Positions 53,231 through 61,688 of a stretch of 64,000 bases of DNA are shown one piece after another. The stretch comes from Chloroflexota bacterium (GTDB lineage Bacteria > Chloroflexota > UBA11872 > VXOZ01): contig JAAXIC010000008.1 of the NCBI GenBank assembly GCA_012270555.1, positions 64,426 to 128,425 on the forward strand, read 5' to 3'. The translations under genes and the position numbers were made by a program. Positions within the stretch are counted from its first letter, which is position 1, and each line of letters starts with the position of its first letter. Under the pieces are notes generated by a model, which saw nothing but the letters and a program-made list of their open reading frames with translations, was not told the origin of the DNA and ran no database searches.

Positions 53231-54430
53231 ATGTTTGGATCAACAAGACGCTTTGCCGACTTGGTGACGGCAAGATGGCGAAATTCTGTTGTGGCAGTGC
53301 TTGCCGTCCTGCTTGTAGGACTGCTGGCATCCGCCTGCGGCACGTACGTCATAGAATCGGAGGATCCCGTATCGACTGCCAATTATGAAGTCTGGACAAT
53401 GGACCAGACCAACAACATCCTCTATGTGATCAGTCCGCAACTTGAGGTGGTGGATACCGTCGATCTTTCAGAGGCCGGGCTGGAGCGAACCCACTGGATA
53501 GACTTCACCAGTGACCATAAGTACGCTTGGATAGCCAGCACGGTCTCCGGCAACACCGCCGTGATTCGGGCGGAAGACCGCAAGGTGATTGCCACCTTTG
53601 ACACAGGCCCCGCCAGCCATGCCGCGGACATCTATCCGGACGATAGCGGTGTGCTCGTCTCCGTGATCAAGGCCGGGGAATTGGTGGAGATCGTGTCTGA
53701 CCATGCCGCGGAGACATTCTCCATTGGCCGCAGGCTCATCATAGCGGAAGACCCGCTCGTGAAGTCGCGGGCAGACGAGTTCCCCTCCGCCAATCCGATT
53801 TCATCAGCGTTCACCCGAGACGGGCGCTATGCATACGTGACCTTGGGTCCTGCCCTTGCTAACGGCGGGCTGGTCATACTGGACTTGGAGACCTTCACCT
53901 TGGTCAAGGCGTTCTCGCCGGAGGAAGTCAGGGTAAACCTGATGGGCGTCCTCTCGCCCGACGGCACCAAGATGTTCGTCACCGGGGGCTCGCGGGACGA
54001 GAAGAGCCTCTACTACGTGTTTGATACCGCAACACATGAAATTATCGCCAAGGACGCCACCCGCGGCGCCGAGGCGCATGGCATGGCACTGACGCCCGAC
54101 GGTTCCGAGATTTGGATTACCAATCGCTGGACCGGCAACGTCGGCATCATCAGTACCGAGCATAACGACTTCATCGAGCGAATACCCTTTGTCGGGGAAG
54201 CGCCGGACCTTCTGGTCTTTTCACCCGACGGTGTCTTCGCGTTCATCCTTTTGCGGGGTGGCGGTGAGACGGATGCCGGCGCTATGGGCGGCTCCGGCGA
54301 ACTGCCCGCCGTCGTGGTTGTGTCGGTAGAGACCAGGGAAGTCGTGGACATCCTGATTCAGGGTGAACTCACGGATGAAGGTGAACTGCCGCCGCTGGAC
54401 TACCACGGCATCGCTATCAGACAACTCTAG
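53231..54430 (+). CDS. Beta-propeller lipoprotein (YncE-like)
   Basis: A 399-residue secreted lipoprotein. The N-terminal membrane segment VVAVLAVLLVGLLASAC ends in a lipobox cysteine at residue 36. The mature protein is a repeat-rich beta-propeller of the YncE/YVTN type, with blades marked by TNNILYVISPQ, DHKYAWIAST, DGRYAYVTLG, DGTKMFVTGG and DGSEIWITNRWTGNVGI. Such proteins are often surface-bound, but the ligand is unknown. ATG 53231 is preferred; the frame extends to TTG 53201 without a signal-like reason. A terminator follows its stop. Confidence 0.85.
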   Translation: MFGSTRRFADLVTARWRNSVVAVLAVLLVGLLASACGTYVIESEDPVSTANYEVWTMDQTNNILYVISPQLEVVDTVDLSEAGLERTHWIDFTSDHKYAWIASTVSGNTAVIRAEDRKVIATFDTGPASHAADIYPDDSGVLVSVIKAGELVEIVSDHAAETFSIGRRLIIAEDPLVKSRADEFPSANPISSAFTRDGRYAYVTLGPALANGGLVILDLETFTLVKAFSPEEVRVNLMGVLSPDGTKMFVTGGSRDEKSLYYVFDTATHEIIAKDATRGAEAHGMALTPDGSEIWITNRWTGNVGIISTEHNDFIERIPFVGEAPDLLVFSPDGVFAFILLRGGGETDAGAMGGSGELPAVVVVSVETREVVDILIQGELTDEGELPPLDYHGIAIRQL

Positions 54431-54465
54431 TCCCAATTGGTTTCGGACAATTCGAATCAAAGCGC

Positions 54466-54500
54466 AAAAAGGCCGGTCTCACAAGTGAGGCCGGCCTTTG
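54466..54500 (+). terminator. Terminator after the propeller lipoprotein
   Basis: AAGGCCGG, a mismatch and CTCAC pair with GTGAG and CCGGCCTT around a 2-base loop, giving a stem of about 13 bp, followed by TTTGCTATTG. It lies about 40 bases after the stop and can act in both directions. Confidence 0.82.
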
Positions 54501-54720
54501 CTATTGTGGCGGTTTACTGTTTGTAAGAGGATCAATCGCACTTTCCAAGAAAAGTCACATCTCTTCCGTTCATCTGCGAGATCCGGCCAGTAGCCAGATG
54601 GCTGGCGCAGACGTATTCCAGCCCACCTCTCGCCGCTTGGGGCGAGAGAAGATCGCACCTATTCAAATCATCAACGCCAATTCGGAGCCCGCTCGACTTG
54701 CCATGCCTCGTCGCCTGTCG

Positions 54721-56643
54721 TCAATAGAGCTTTGTCAATTCCACTCCCGTGTAGTACATCTTGAGGATTTGGTCGTAGGTCATCCCACGATTGGCCAGCG
54801 TGATGACGCTCCACATCGGCATGCCCCAGCCGTGCCCGTCTAGCGTCCGTCCTATGCTCACCGGATCCGGCACGCTCACCGCCCACGGAAAGTTACTCCA
54901 CGACCGCGTTCTCCCGTCGGCTGTCGCATAGTAGGCAGCGCGGATCACCTTGCCGTCATAGGTCAGGAACTGTCCCCGTGTCGCGTCGGCGGCCGCCTCT
55001 AAGTTCCCGCCCAGCGTCTCTCGATAATACCCCAAGTACCACTGGTGAGAACCGACGTAAGGTATCACATGCTCATGGAAGGCGCCGACATCGAATGGCT
55101 CTTTGCCACAGAGGCACCACAGTCCCGGCCATTGCGGATCCATGTGCGAGAGCGCGTAGGTGCGGTAGGCCACGGTCGCCGCCTTCAATCCTTCAAAGGG
55201 GAACGACTCCGGCTCCTCGCCAATCCCCTTCACGTAGTACTCCATGGGCAGTTCATTGATCGCCCACAGCCGTTCTGAGTGCGCCGAGTAGCGCACTTCC
55301 ACCACTTGGCGGTATTGCTGGAAATTGGGTATGTCGAGTACGTGCAATATAGTGTTGCCGTCCGCTACAAAACGCGCAAAAGTGGAGACTTCCGCCACGT
55401 TGCTGTTATTGAGCGTCAACCGGTAGCGTGATCGATCCGGGAGATGTGTCACCGTGACAACCTGGTCGGCCGTGAAGCTGCGAACTGTCCTCCCGTTCTC
55501 ATCTTCAACGTGGAACCTGCCGCTGCCCGAAATCCGCATGCTCTGCTCGGTGGTAGAAAAAACACCGACCCGGATAAGCATGCCGTCGGCAGCGCTGACG
55601 GAGACAGGGGTGGGCCGCGGCGCTGGCATTGGCGTCGGCGTGGGCAAGGGGCTGCGTACGCTGAGCGCTTGCCGGGTGACAGCCGAGGGATCCCGCGCGG
55701 CCGCCCAACCGCGGCCCGCCTGCCATAAGTCCCATTGCAACGTGTAGTTCCCTCCCTGCGCCGGCGTCCTAAGCGACATCCCCACAAATGCCACGCTACC
55801 TGCGGGAAGAACCTCAGGAAGCGTCAGACGTGAGCCTTCCAACACGGTGCTTCCCGCCTGATTGAGCCAACGATACCCTACCGAGACGGCGGTCGGCCCC
55901 GACCGCAACCAGCGCATGATGCCGGTATTCTGGACCTTCACCTGAAGACTGAGGGTTTGATTGGTCATTATGGAGTTGGGCAATCCCGTAACCCAGAACT
56001 GCCCACGGGGACCTACCTGCTGCGCCAACTCCTCACCGAGTAAGCCAAGGGTTATCTGATGCGTCTCCGGCAACTGCGGATAGTACTCAAAGCGTGATCG
56101 CTGAAAGTACTGTACGGTCTTACCGTTCTCTTGAATTACCTCAGAAATCGGATAGCCGAAGATGTCTAGTCCCCCGCGCGAATTGAAGAAGCGTAAGAAG
56201 GAGCCGCTCACGACGTGGCCCGTCTCCGAAAAGTACCGTTGGTTCTCCGTCGTCTCGACAGGCGTCGCCTTGGGAAACGTGCGACCAGTGGTAAGAATGT
56301 CGCCAAGCAGCCCCAGTTGTACTTCATAATGAGTCCCGGCGTGCTCGGGATGGTACTCGAAGCGCGCGCGTTGAAAGTACTGCACGGTGCGGCCTCTCTC
56401 TTGAAGTTCCGGCGTAATCGGATACCCAAATATCTCCACGCCGCCGCGCCCCTCGAAGAAACGCTTGAATCCAAAAGAGACCGACATGCCGGTCTCGGGA
56501 AAGTAGGTGGTATGGTCGGTGGCGCGCAGCGTTTGCGGCCACAGAGCAGCAAGTAACGCCAGGACTATTATGAGGCCGACGCGGTACACGGGTTGCCGCA
56601 TCGCACTCAGGTAAGTGCACGTCATGGCAAGGTAGTTCTCCAC
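54721..56643 (-). CDS. SpoIID/LytB-domain protein with tandem FGYPI repeats
   Basis: A 640-residue exported protein. A signal-like segment (VGLIIVLALLAALWP) is followed by two repeats of about 80 residues, each with YFPETG or YFSETG, RGGxxIFGYPI and TVQYFQRxRFEYxP. An Ig-like (NBR1-type) domain is centred near residue 270, then a PTPMPAPRPTP linker. The C-terminal SpoIID domain has MEYYVKGIGEE, FPFEGLKAATVAYRTYAL and AADATRGQFLTYDGK. SpoIID in sporulating bacteria is a lytic transglycosylase that cuts denuded glycan. Here a role in cell-wall remodelling is inferred. Its start is not fixed: GTG 56643 or ATG 56601. Confidence 0.85.
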   Translation of the reverse strand: MENYLAMTCTYLSAMRQPVYRVGLIIVLALLAALWPQTLRATDHTTYFPETGMSVSFGFKRFFEGRGGVEIFGYPITPELQERGRTVQYFQRARFEYHPEHAGTHYEVQLGLLGDILTTGRTFPKATPVETTENQRYFSETGHVVSGSFLRFFNSRGGLDIFGYPISEVIQENGKTVQYFQRSRFEYYPQLPETHQITLGLLGEELAQQVGPRGQFWVTGLPNSIMTNQTLSLQVKVQNTGIMRWLRSGPTAVSVGYRWLNQAGSTVLEGSRLTLPEVLPAGSVAFVGMSLRTPAQGGNYTLQWDLWQAGRGWAAARDPSAVTRQALSVRSPLPTPTPMPAPRPTPVSVSAADGMLIRVGVFSTTEQSMRISGSGRFHVEDENGRTVRSFTADQVVTVTHLPDRSRYRLTLNNSNVAEVSTFARFVADGNTILHVLDIPNFQQYRQVVEVRYSAHSERLWAINELPMEYYVKGIGEEPESFPFEGLKAATVAYRTYALSHMDPQWPGLWCLCGKEPFDVGAFHEHVIPYVGSHQWYLGYYRETLGGNLEAAADATRGQFLTYDGKVIRAAYYATADGRTRSWSNFPWAVSVPDPVSIGRTLDGHGWGMPMWSVITLANRGMTYDQILKMYYTGVELTKLY

Positions 56644-57000
56644 AAGGTTGTTCTGCGCTCGTGATGTATCCGGCTTGCGCGGCGGTGGCTATGCCACTTT
56701 GAGTTCGAAGCGATTAAGGATTAAGCAACGTTGCAAAGGTTGGAGAAAGAAGGCGACGCTTCCGCATTCCATTCACATGGGAAAAGGACAGCCTAGACGA
56801 ATCCGAATAGGTTTACGAAACAGCGTAAGCAAGCTGGAGATGCCCGGGCCGATAGAGGCAGAAAGCTAACCAGATCAAAGCATTACGAGGAAGAGAAGGA
56901 GGTCGCTGTCTCGATTATGATAAGACGGCGAGTGCTCCTTCTCTTAAGGGTACCACAATGAGCTATTTCACAGCTCTCAGCCGGTGTGATCGGAAAGCAG
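56644..57000. other. Gene-free interval with an inverted repeat
   Basis: Between the thrS stop and the SpoIID gene lie about 357 bases without a convincing gene. An 11-base perfect inverted repeat, AAGAGAAGGAG (56891-56901) and CTCCTTCTCTT (56935-56945) with a 33-base spacer, may be a terminator-like or leader structure. Confidence 0.4.
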
Positions 57001-58788
57001 TCACAATGTCTCGGAGCGAGAGTCCGCGCTATCTCGCACCATGGCGCAGAACTCCGCGATCGGCAGCGCGCCGCGGTTCCCGCCTGTGCGCAAGCGGACG
57101 TTTACCGCGCCGTCACTGATTTCGCGGTCTCCCACTACGGCCATATACGGTACTTTCTGGAGCTGGGCGTCGCGTATCTTGGCATTCATGCGCTCGGAAC
57201 GCGTATCTACCTCGACACGGAGATCGGATTGGGTAAGCGCAGCCCCAACCTGCTGCGCATACTCGTTGTGGCGGTCGGCAATGGGAATCACTGCGACTTG
57301 CACCGGCGCCAACCACACGGGGAACGCGCCGCCGTAGTGCTCGAGCAAGATGCCGAAGAAGCGTTCGATAGAACCGTAGAGGGCGCGGTGGATCATGTAC
57401 GGCCTGTGCGCTGCCCCATCTTCTCCTATGTATTCCAGCCCAAAGGTCTGCGGCAACCAAAAGTCGAACTGGATTGTCGAAAGCTGCCACGGGCGGCCCA
57501 GCACGTCGACAATCTTTATGTCAACTTTTGGCCCGTAGAACGCGGCTTCACCCTCCATGCGCTGGTACGACAAGCCAATGCTATCGAGGGCGCTGACCAG
57601 GCCGGACTCCGCCATTTCCCAGTCTGCCGCTTCGCCCGCGTACTTGCTGGATTCCCCCCTTTCCCACGTACTTAGCTCCAGTTTGAGGTCTTTGAAGCCG
57701 TACGTTTCCAGAATCTCCAGGCAGAATCGCAATACGCGCTCGAGTTCGCTGTCCATCTGTTCCGGTCGGCAGAACAAGTGGGCATCGTCCTGCGTAAAGC
57801 CCCGCGCGCGCAGCAAGCCGTGCAGCACGCCTGACCGCTCATAGCGATAGACCGTCCCGGCTTCCGTATAGCGCAGCGGCAGGTCGCGGTAACTGCGCGT
57901 GCGGCTCTTGTAGACCTGAATGTGGAAGGGGCAGTTCATCGGCTTCAAGTAGTACTGCTGCTCGTCGATCTCCACCGGCGCGTACATGTTCTCTGCGAAC
58001 CAATTCAGGTGCCCGCTGGTTCGCCAGAGATCCGCCCTGCCGATGTGGGGCGTGTAGATGAATTCATAGCCACCGGCCCGGTGGCTGTCGCGCCAGAAGT
58101 CCTCCATGACGCTGCGCACGTGTCCGCCTTTCGCGTGCCAGACCACCAGACCCGGGCCAATCTCTTCAGAAAAGCTAAAAAGGTCGAGTTCGCGGCCGAG
58201 CCGCCGATGATCGCGCCGCTCCGCCTCCTCCAAGAAGTTCAAGTATGTCCTGAGGTCCTTCTTGGACTCCCAGGCCGTGCCGTACACGCGTTGCAGTTGC
58301 TGGCGGTTCTCGTCACCCCGCCAGTAGGCGCCAGCCGTGCGCAGCAGCTTGAACGCCTTTACCGCCCCTGTCGTTTCCACGTGGGGGCCTTCACACAGGT
58401 CAATGAAGTCGCCGTTCTGGTAGATGCTCACGTGCTCGGCATTGGCGTCCCGCTCCAAGTCTTCGATGAGCTCGACCTTGTAGTCTTGACCTTGCTCCCG
58501 GAAGAAGGCTTTTGCCTCCTCAACCGGCAGCGTGGAGTGCTCAAACACCTGCTTCTGGCGGATTATTCGCTCCATGCGCTCGCTCAACGCATCGATATCT
58601 TCCGGAGTCAGCGTTCGCGGAAGATCGAAATCGTAGTAGAAACCATCCTCTATAGCGGGTCCGATGGTCAGCTTGGCTTCCGGCATGTATTCCAGCATGG
58701 CCGTCGCGAGCACGTGCGCAGCCGAGTGTCGCATTGTGTGCAAGCGCTCCGCACTTTGTCGATCGTCGTTTCCTTGTGATTGCGGCAT
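57001..58788 (-). CDS. thrS: Threonyl-tRNA synthetase lacking the TGS domain
   Basis: A class II aminoacyl-tRNA synthetase of 595 residues that charges tRNA-Thr. It begins directly with the editing domain (HSAAHVLATAM, then LCEGPHVETTG). The usual N-terminal TGS domain (about 60 residues) is missing. Catalytic motifs: YTPHIGRADLWRTSGH, KPMNCPFH with the zinc cysteine, TVYRYERSGVLHGLLRARGF and APVQVAVIPIADRH leading into the anticodon-binding domain. The start at 58788 is set by AGGAG 8 bases before ATG; the frame extends to 58866 but that part overlaps the leader terminator. The leader carries a threonine attenuator (see 58844-59098). Confidence 0.95.
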   Translation of the reverse strand: MPQSQGNDDRQSAERLHTMRHSAAHVLATAMLEYMPEAKLTIGPAIEDGFYYDFDLPRTLTPEDIDALSERMERIIRQKQVFEHSTLPVEEAKAFFREQGQDYKVELIEDLERDANAEHVSIYQNGDFIDLCEGPHVETTGAVKAFKLLRTAGAYWRGDENRQQLQRVYGTAWESKKDLRTYLNFLEEAERRDHRRLGRELDLFSFSEEIGPGLVVWHAKGGHVRSVMEDFWRDSHRAGGYEFIYTPHIGRADLWRTSGHLNWFAENMYAPVEIDEQQYYLKPMNCPFHIQVYKSRTRSYRDLPLRYTEAGTVYRYERSGVLHGLLRARGFTQDDAHLFCRPEQMDSELERVLRFCLEILETYGFKDLKLELSTWERGESSKYAGEAADWEMAESGLVSALDSIGLSYQRMEGEAAFYGPKVDIKIVDVLGRPWQLSTIQFDFWLPQTFGLEYIGEDGAAHRPYMIHRALYGSIERFFGILLEHYGGAFPVWLAPVQVAVIPIADRHNEYAQQVGAALTQSDLRVEVDTRSERMNAKIRDAQLQKVPYMAVVGDREISDGAVNVRLRTGGNRGALPIAEFCAMVRDSADSRSETL

Positions 58789-58843
58789 TTTTTGTTCTCC
58801 TAGATAAGCTCCGATTGAATGCAAGTCAGAATTCGGACAATAG

Positions 58844-58877
58844 AAAAAGCCTCTCGTGTCAGGCACATACGAGAGGC
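58844..58877 (-). terminator. Leader terminator of the thrS attenuator
   Basis: On the minus strand GCCTCTCGT (58877-58869) and ACGAGAGGC (58857-58849) form a 9-bp stem with an 11-base loop, followed by TTTTT (58848-58844). It lies about 55 bases before the thrS start. A premature stop here would shut thrS off, so its folding must be regulated. Confidence 0.85.
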
Positions 58878-58941
58878 CTCAGATCGCTACTTGCAAATAT
58901 AAGAATAGGTCTTACTGTCCTCTCGTCACATGCGCAGAGAG
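58844..58941 (-). promoter_or_regulatory. Attenuator of thrS: competing pause, antiterminator and terminator hairpins
   Basis: Four pairing segments lie in order on the minus strand: 1 = CTCTC (58941-58937), 2 = ACGAGAGG (58926-58919), 3 = CCTCTCGT (58876-58869), 4 = ACGAGAGGC (58857-58849) plus T5. Segments 1:2 pair through CTCTC/GAGAG, 2:3 pair over 8 bases (antiterminator) and 3:4 form the terminator. Segment 1 directly follows the Thr codons of the leader peptide, and segment 2 overlaps its last codons. A ribosome stalled at threonine would cover 1, free 2 for 3, and allow read-through. When tRNA-Thr is charged the ribosome covers 2, and 3:4 terminates. This follows trp-type attenuation logic. 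Pairings were found by eye. Confidence 0.75.
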
Positions 58942-59007
58942 TCCAGTCGTGGTGATACGGGCAATGCATCGCGATACGAGTGGAAATCCACTTGAACGAT
59001 ACACCAC
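58912..59007 (-). CDS. Putative thrS leader peptide with three consecutive threonine codons
   Basis: A 31-codon frame on the minus strand from GTG 59007 to TAA 58914-58912. AAGGAG (59020-59015) lies 7 bases before the start. It reads MVYRSSGFPLVSRC and then IARITTTGLSAHVTRGQ. The three consecutive threonines use ACC, ACG and ACT (58953-58945), and a fourth Thr (ACG) opens segment 2 of the attenuator. The peptide would have no function beyond sensing charged tRNA-Thr. It lies between a TTGACA promoter and the U-tract terminator, in the leader of the threonyl-tRNA synthetase gene. An overlapping ATG frame (59014) is too close to the ribosome-binding site. Confidence 0.7.
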   Translation of the reverse strand: MVYRSSGFPLVSRCIARITTTGLSAHVTRGQ

Positions 59008-59069
59008 ACAACATCTCCTTGGCGCGCTATGAGAAGCGCGTGACGTCGGAACAATAACCAACAGATTTG

Positions 59070-59098
59070 ATGCTACCGGAGCCAGCCTCTGCTGTCAA
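59070..59098 (-). promoter_or_regulatory. thrS: Promoter of thrS leader transcript
   Basis: On the minus strand a perfect TTGACA (59098-59093) and TAGCAT (59075-59070) are 17 bases apart. Transcription would start near 59063, giving a leader of about 275 bases before thrS. Confidence 0.72.
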
Positions 59099-59169
59099 CG
59101 ATACTCAGGCCCGCGAAAGCGACGTAGCACCAAGTGGCGGATTCCTCCAACGCCACCGCTCGCAGGCTC

Positions 59170-59198
59170 TTGCTGTGGACAAGGGCAAGGGCTAGAAT
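59170..59198 (+). promoter_or_regulatory. Promoter of the LarA-family gene
   Basis: TTGCTG at 59170-59175 and TAGAAT at 59193-59198 are 17 bases apart, 50 bases before the plus-strand gene. It is back to back with the thrS promoter. Confidence 0.45.
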
Positions 59199-59247
59199 CG
59201 ACAGGCAGGGAGTAACCTGAAGGACGCATGCTGAAAGGTGGCTTACG

Positions 59248-60531
59248 ATGCAGGTTGATCTCGCTTACGGCCGCACGGGACTAAGGGTAATGCTGCCGGA
59301 CGAGAACGTAGACATCGTAGAACCGGTCGATCTGCCGGGGGTCGCGGATCCTCTTGTTGCTCTGCGCGAATCATTGTGCCAACCCATAGGCGCGCGACCG
59401 CTTTCTGAGCTTGCCGGAGCGGAGGATACCGTCGCCATCGTCTTCTGCGACATCACCCGGCCCGCGCCGAATCACCTCATGGTACCGGCTATTCTCGCCG
59501 AACTGGCGCACATTCCCCGCGAGAACTTCGTGCTCATCAATGCCACCGGCATGCATCGTCCCAATACCGAAGATGAACTCCGCGGCATGTTAGGTGAGGA
59601 AGTCGTAGCCAACTACCGCATCGTCAACCATGATTCAACGGATAAATCTCAGCTACGTTACCTTGGAGAGACCTCCTCTGGCGGACCCGTATGGATCAAC
59701 ACCCACTACCTCGATGCCACAGTCAAGATCCTCACCGGCTTCATCGAGCCGCACTTCTTCGCGGGCTTCAGCGGCGGCGCAAAGCTCATTCTGCCCGGCA
59801 TCGCCGGCGCGGACTCCGTGATGCATAACCACAATGCAGCCATGATCGGCCACCCCAAAGCGACGTGGGGACACCTGGAGGGTAATCCCATCCACTGCGA
59901 GCAACGCGAAGCGGCTGCGCTCTGTCCGCCCGATCTCAGCCTGAACGTTACCATCAACAAGCGCAAAGAGATCACGGGCGTCTTTGCCGGCGAGATGCTA
60001 CAAGCCCATGCAGCCGGCTGCTCGTTCGCCCGCCGTTCCGTCATGCGGCCGGTCGCCGAACCGTATGACATCGTCATCACAACCAACAGCGGGTATCCCC
60101 TCGATCTAAACCTCTACCAAGCCGTGAAGGGCATGTCGGCGGCGTATCAAGTGGTGAGGCAGGGAGGCGCCATCGTCATTGCCGCCGAGTGCTCAGAGGG
60201 AATCGGACACGGTCACTTCGAGGACCTCTTGCAGGAGCGGGAAACGCCGGCCGCGTTGCTCGACCTGATAAACAGCCCGGGATTCTCCCGTTTCGACCAG
60301 TGGGAGGCCCAGATCTTGGCGCAGATCCTCTTGAAAGCGGAAGTGCACCTGTACGCGGAGAATCTCTCGGACCAGTCCATTCAAGACGCGCACCTGACGC
60401 CCTGCCGTTCGATTGAGGAAACCGTGACCGCCCTGCGAGAGAAATTCGGGCCGGGCGCTCGTATCTGTGTCCTTCCCATGGGGCCCTTGACCATTCCCTA
60501 TATCGCCGAGCCGGCGTTGGCAACGGTCTAG
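59248..60531 (+). CDS. LarA-family nickel-pincer-type racemase/epimerase
   Basis: A 427-residue protein of the lactate racemase (LarA) family, whose characterised members use a nickel-pincer nucleotide cofactor to racemise 2-hydroxyacids. Conserved segments: FCDITRPAPNH, NATGMHRPNT with a catalytic-type His, EPHFFAGFSGGAK with a His and the lysine that tethers the cofactor, and NSGYPLDLNLYQAVKG. The larB, larC and larE genes for cofactor assembly are not in the window, so they must lie elsewhere if it is active. Family members act on lactate, malate, phenyllactate or sugar acids, so the substrate is open. AAGGTGG precedes the ATG. Confidence 0.86.
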   Translation: MQVDLAYGRTGLRVMLPDENVDIVEPVDLPGVADPLVALRESLCQPIGARPLSELAGAEDTVAIVFCDITRPAPNHLMVPAILAELAHIPRENFVLINATGMHRPNTEDELRGMLGEEVVANYRIVNHDSTDKSQLRYLGETSSGGPVWINTHYLDATVKILTGFIEPHFFAGFSGGAKLILPGIAGADSVMHNHNAAMIGHPKATWGHLEGNPIHCEQREAAALCPPDLSLNVTINKRKEITGVFAGEMLQAHAAGCSFARRSVMRPVAEPYDIVITTNSGYPLDLNLYQAVKGMSAAYQVVRQGGAIVIAAECSEGIGHGHFEDLLQERETPAALLDLINSPGFSRFDQWEAQILAQILLKAEVHLYAENLSDQSIQDAHLTPCRSIEETVTALREKFGPGARICVLPMGPLTIPYIAEPALATV

Positions 60532-60542
60532 GAGGCCTCGGA

Positions 60543-61688
60543 TTACGACCTGCGGCCCCCGCCGTAGCCTTCCGACGGAATGGTCGTTGACGGCGGCGCC
60601 AGACGCGCTCCCGGATCCACGTCGAGTGCCATGTCCGATACCAGCCCTCGTTGCAGGCGATAGTATCCGCACGCGCCAATCATGGCGGCATTATCGGTGC
60701 AAAAGGCAAAGTCTGGGATCCGCACCGGCACCGGCGCATGGGCCGTGATCTCCTCGCGCAAGAGGCTGTTGGCAGCTACGCCGCCAACCACCAGTATCAT
60801 CTGGACCTTGAATTCTCTGGCCGCATCCACGGTCTTGGCGACCAAGACGTCCGACACGGACTGCTGAAAACTGGACGCAACCTGAGCGACATAGAGCGGC
60901 ACGTCTGTAGCCACAATACCGCCGGGACTTGTCGCAAGCGGTTCTGAAAGGTCCTGATCCTTCATGCGACTCTGCATGTACCGCAAGACGGCGGTCTTCA
61001 CGCCGCTAAAGCTGAATTCATACGTGCCTTGCATCCAGGCCCGGGGCAAGTCCACCATGTTCCGCCGTCCCCGTAGCCCGTAGCGTGACAACTGCTCCGC
61101 AGCCAACTGGACTGCGGGGCCACCCGGGAAGGGCAGTCCGAGAATGCGCCCCACTTTATCGAATGCTTCACCGGCGGCGTCATCGCGTGTCGCGCCGATG
61201 AGGCCATAGTCGCCATGCCCGCGCATGAGCACAAGTTCCGTGTGCCCGCCCGAAACCACCAAGGCCAGCAACGGAAACTTCAACTCTTCTTCGGCGGCGC
61301 GGCGCGCGCGCCGCGAGCGCGAGAGCCAAGCAGCATAAACGTGACCCTCAAGGTGGTTCACGCCGATCAAGGGAACGCCGAGGGAGAAAGCAAGGGCTTT
61401 CGCAAAATTCACTCCCACCAACAGCGCGCCTGCCAAGCCCGGTCCATACGTAACGGCGATCCCGTCCAAATCTTCCCACGCCACATCCGCCGTGACCATA
61501 GCCTCCGTGACGACTGGCACTATGGCCTTGAGATGCTGCCGCGAGGCCAGTTCCGGCACCACACCTCCGTACTTCTGATGAATCTCGACCTGCGACGCAA
61601 CTATGTTGGAGTGCGCGTAGCGGCCGTCTTCCACAACGGCTGCGGCAGTTTCATCGCACGAGGTCTCAATCGCGAGCAGAGTCGTCAA
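60543..61688 (-). CDS. tsaD: tRNA N6-adenosine threonylcarbamoyltransferase TsaD
   Basis: TsaD transfers the threonylcarbamoyl group onto A37 of ANN-decoding tRNAs, with TsaB and TsaE. The 381-residue ASKHA-fold protein starts MTTLLAIETSCDETAAAVV and contains SRQHLKAIVP, the metal-binding NHLEGH (the HxxxH pair), VVSGGHTEL, DDAAGEAFDKVGR, and VGGVAANSLLRE with the nucleotide-binding glycines. The C-terminus is Gly/Arg-rich. It is the last gene of tsaE-tsaB-rimI-tsaD and overlaps rimI by 23 bases. The Sua5/TsaC enzyme that makes the precursor is not in the window. Confidence 0.95.
   Translation of the reverse strand: MTTLLAIETSCDETAAAVVEDGRYAHSNIVASQVEIHQKYGGVVPELASRQHLKAIVPVVTEAMVTADVAWEDLDGIAVTYGPGLAGALLVGVNFAKALAFSLGVPLIGVNHLEGHVYAAWLSRSRRARRAAEEELKFPLLALVVSGGHTELVLMRGHGDYGLIGATRDDAAGEAFDKVGRILGLPFPGGPAVQLAAEQLSRYGLRGRRNMVDLPRAWMQGTYEFSFSGVKTAVLRYMQSRMKDQDLSEPLATSPGGIVATDVPLYVAQVASSFQQSVSDVLVAKTVDAAREFKVQMILVVGGVAANSLLREEITAHAPVPVRIPDFAFCTDNAAMIGACGYYRLQRGLVSDMALDVDPGARLAPPSTTIPSEGYGGGRRS

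Noticed and set aside
58864-59014. An overlapping leader frame from ATG 59014 on the minus strand
   Set aside because: The ATG directly abuts AAGGAG without a spacer and the frame has no threonine run. The GTG 59007 frame has ideal spacing and fits the attenuator.
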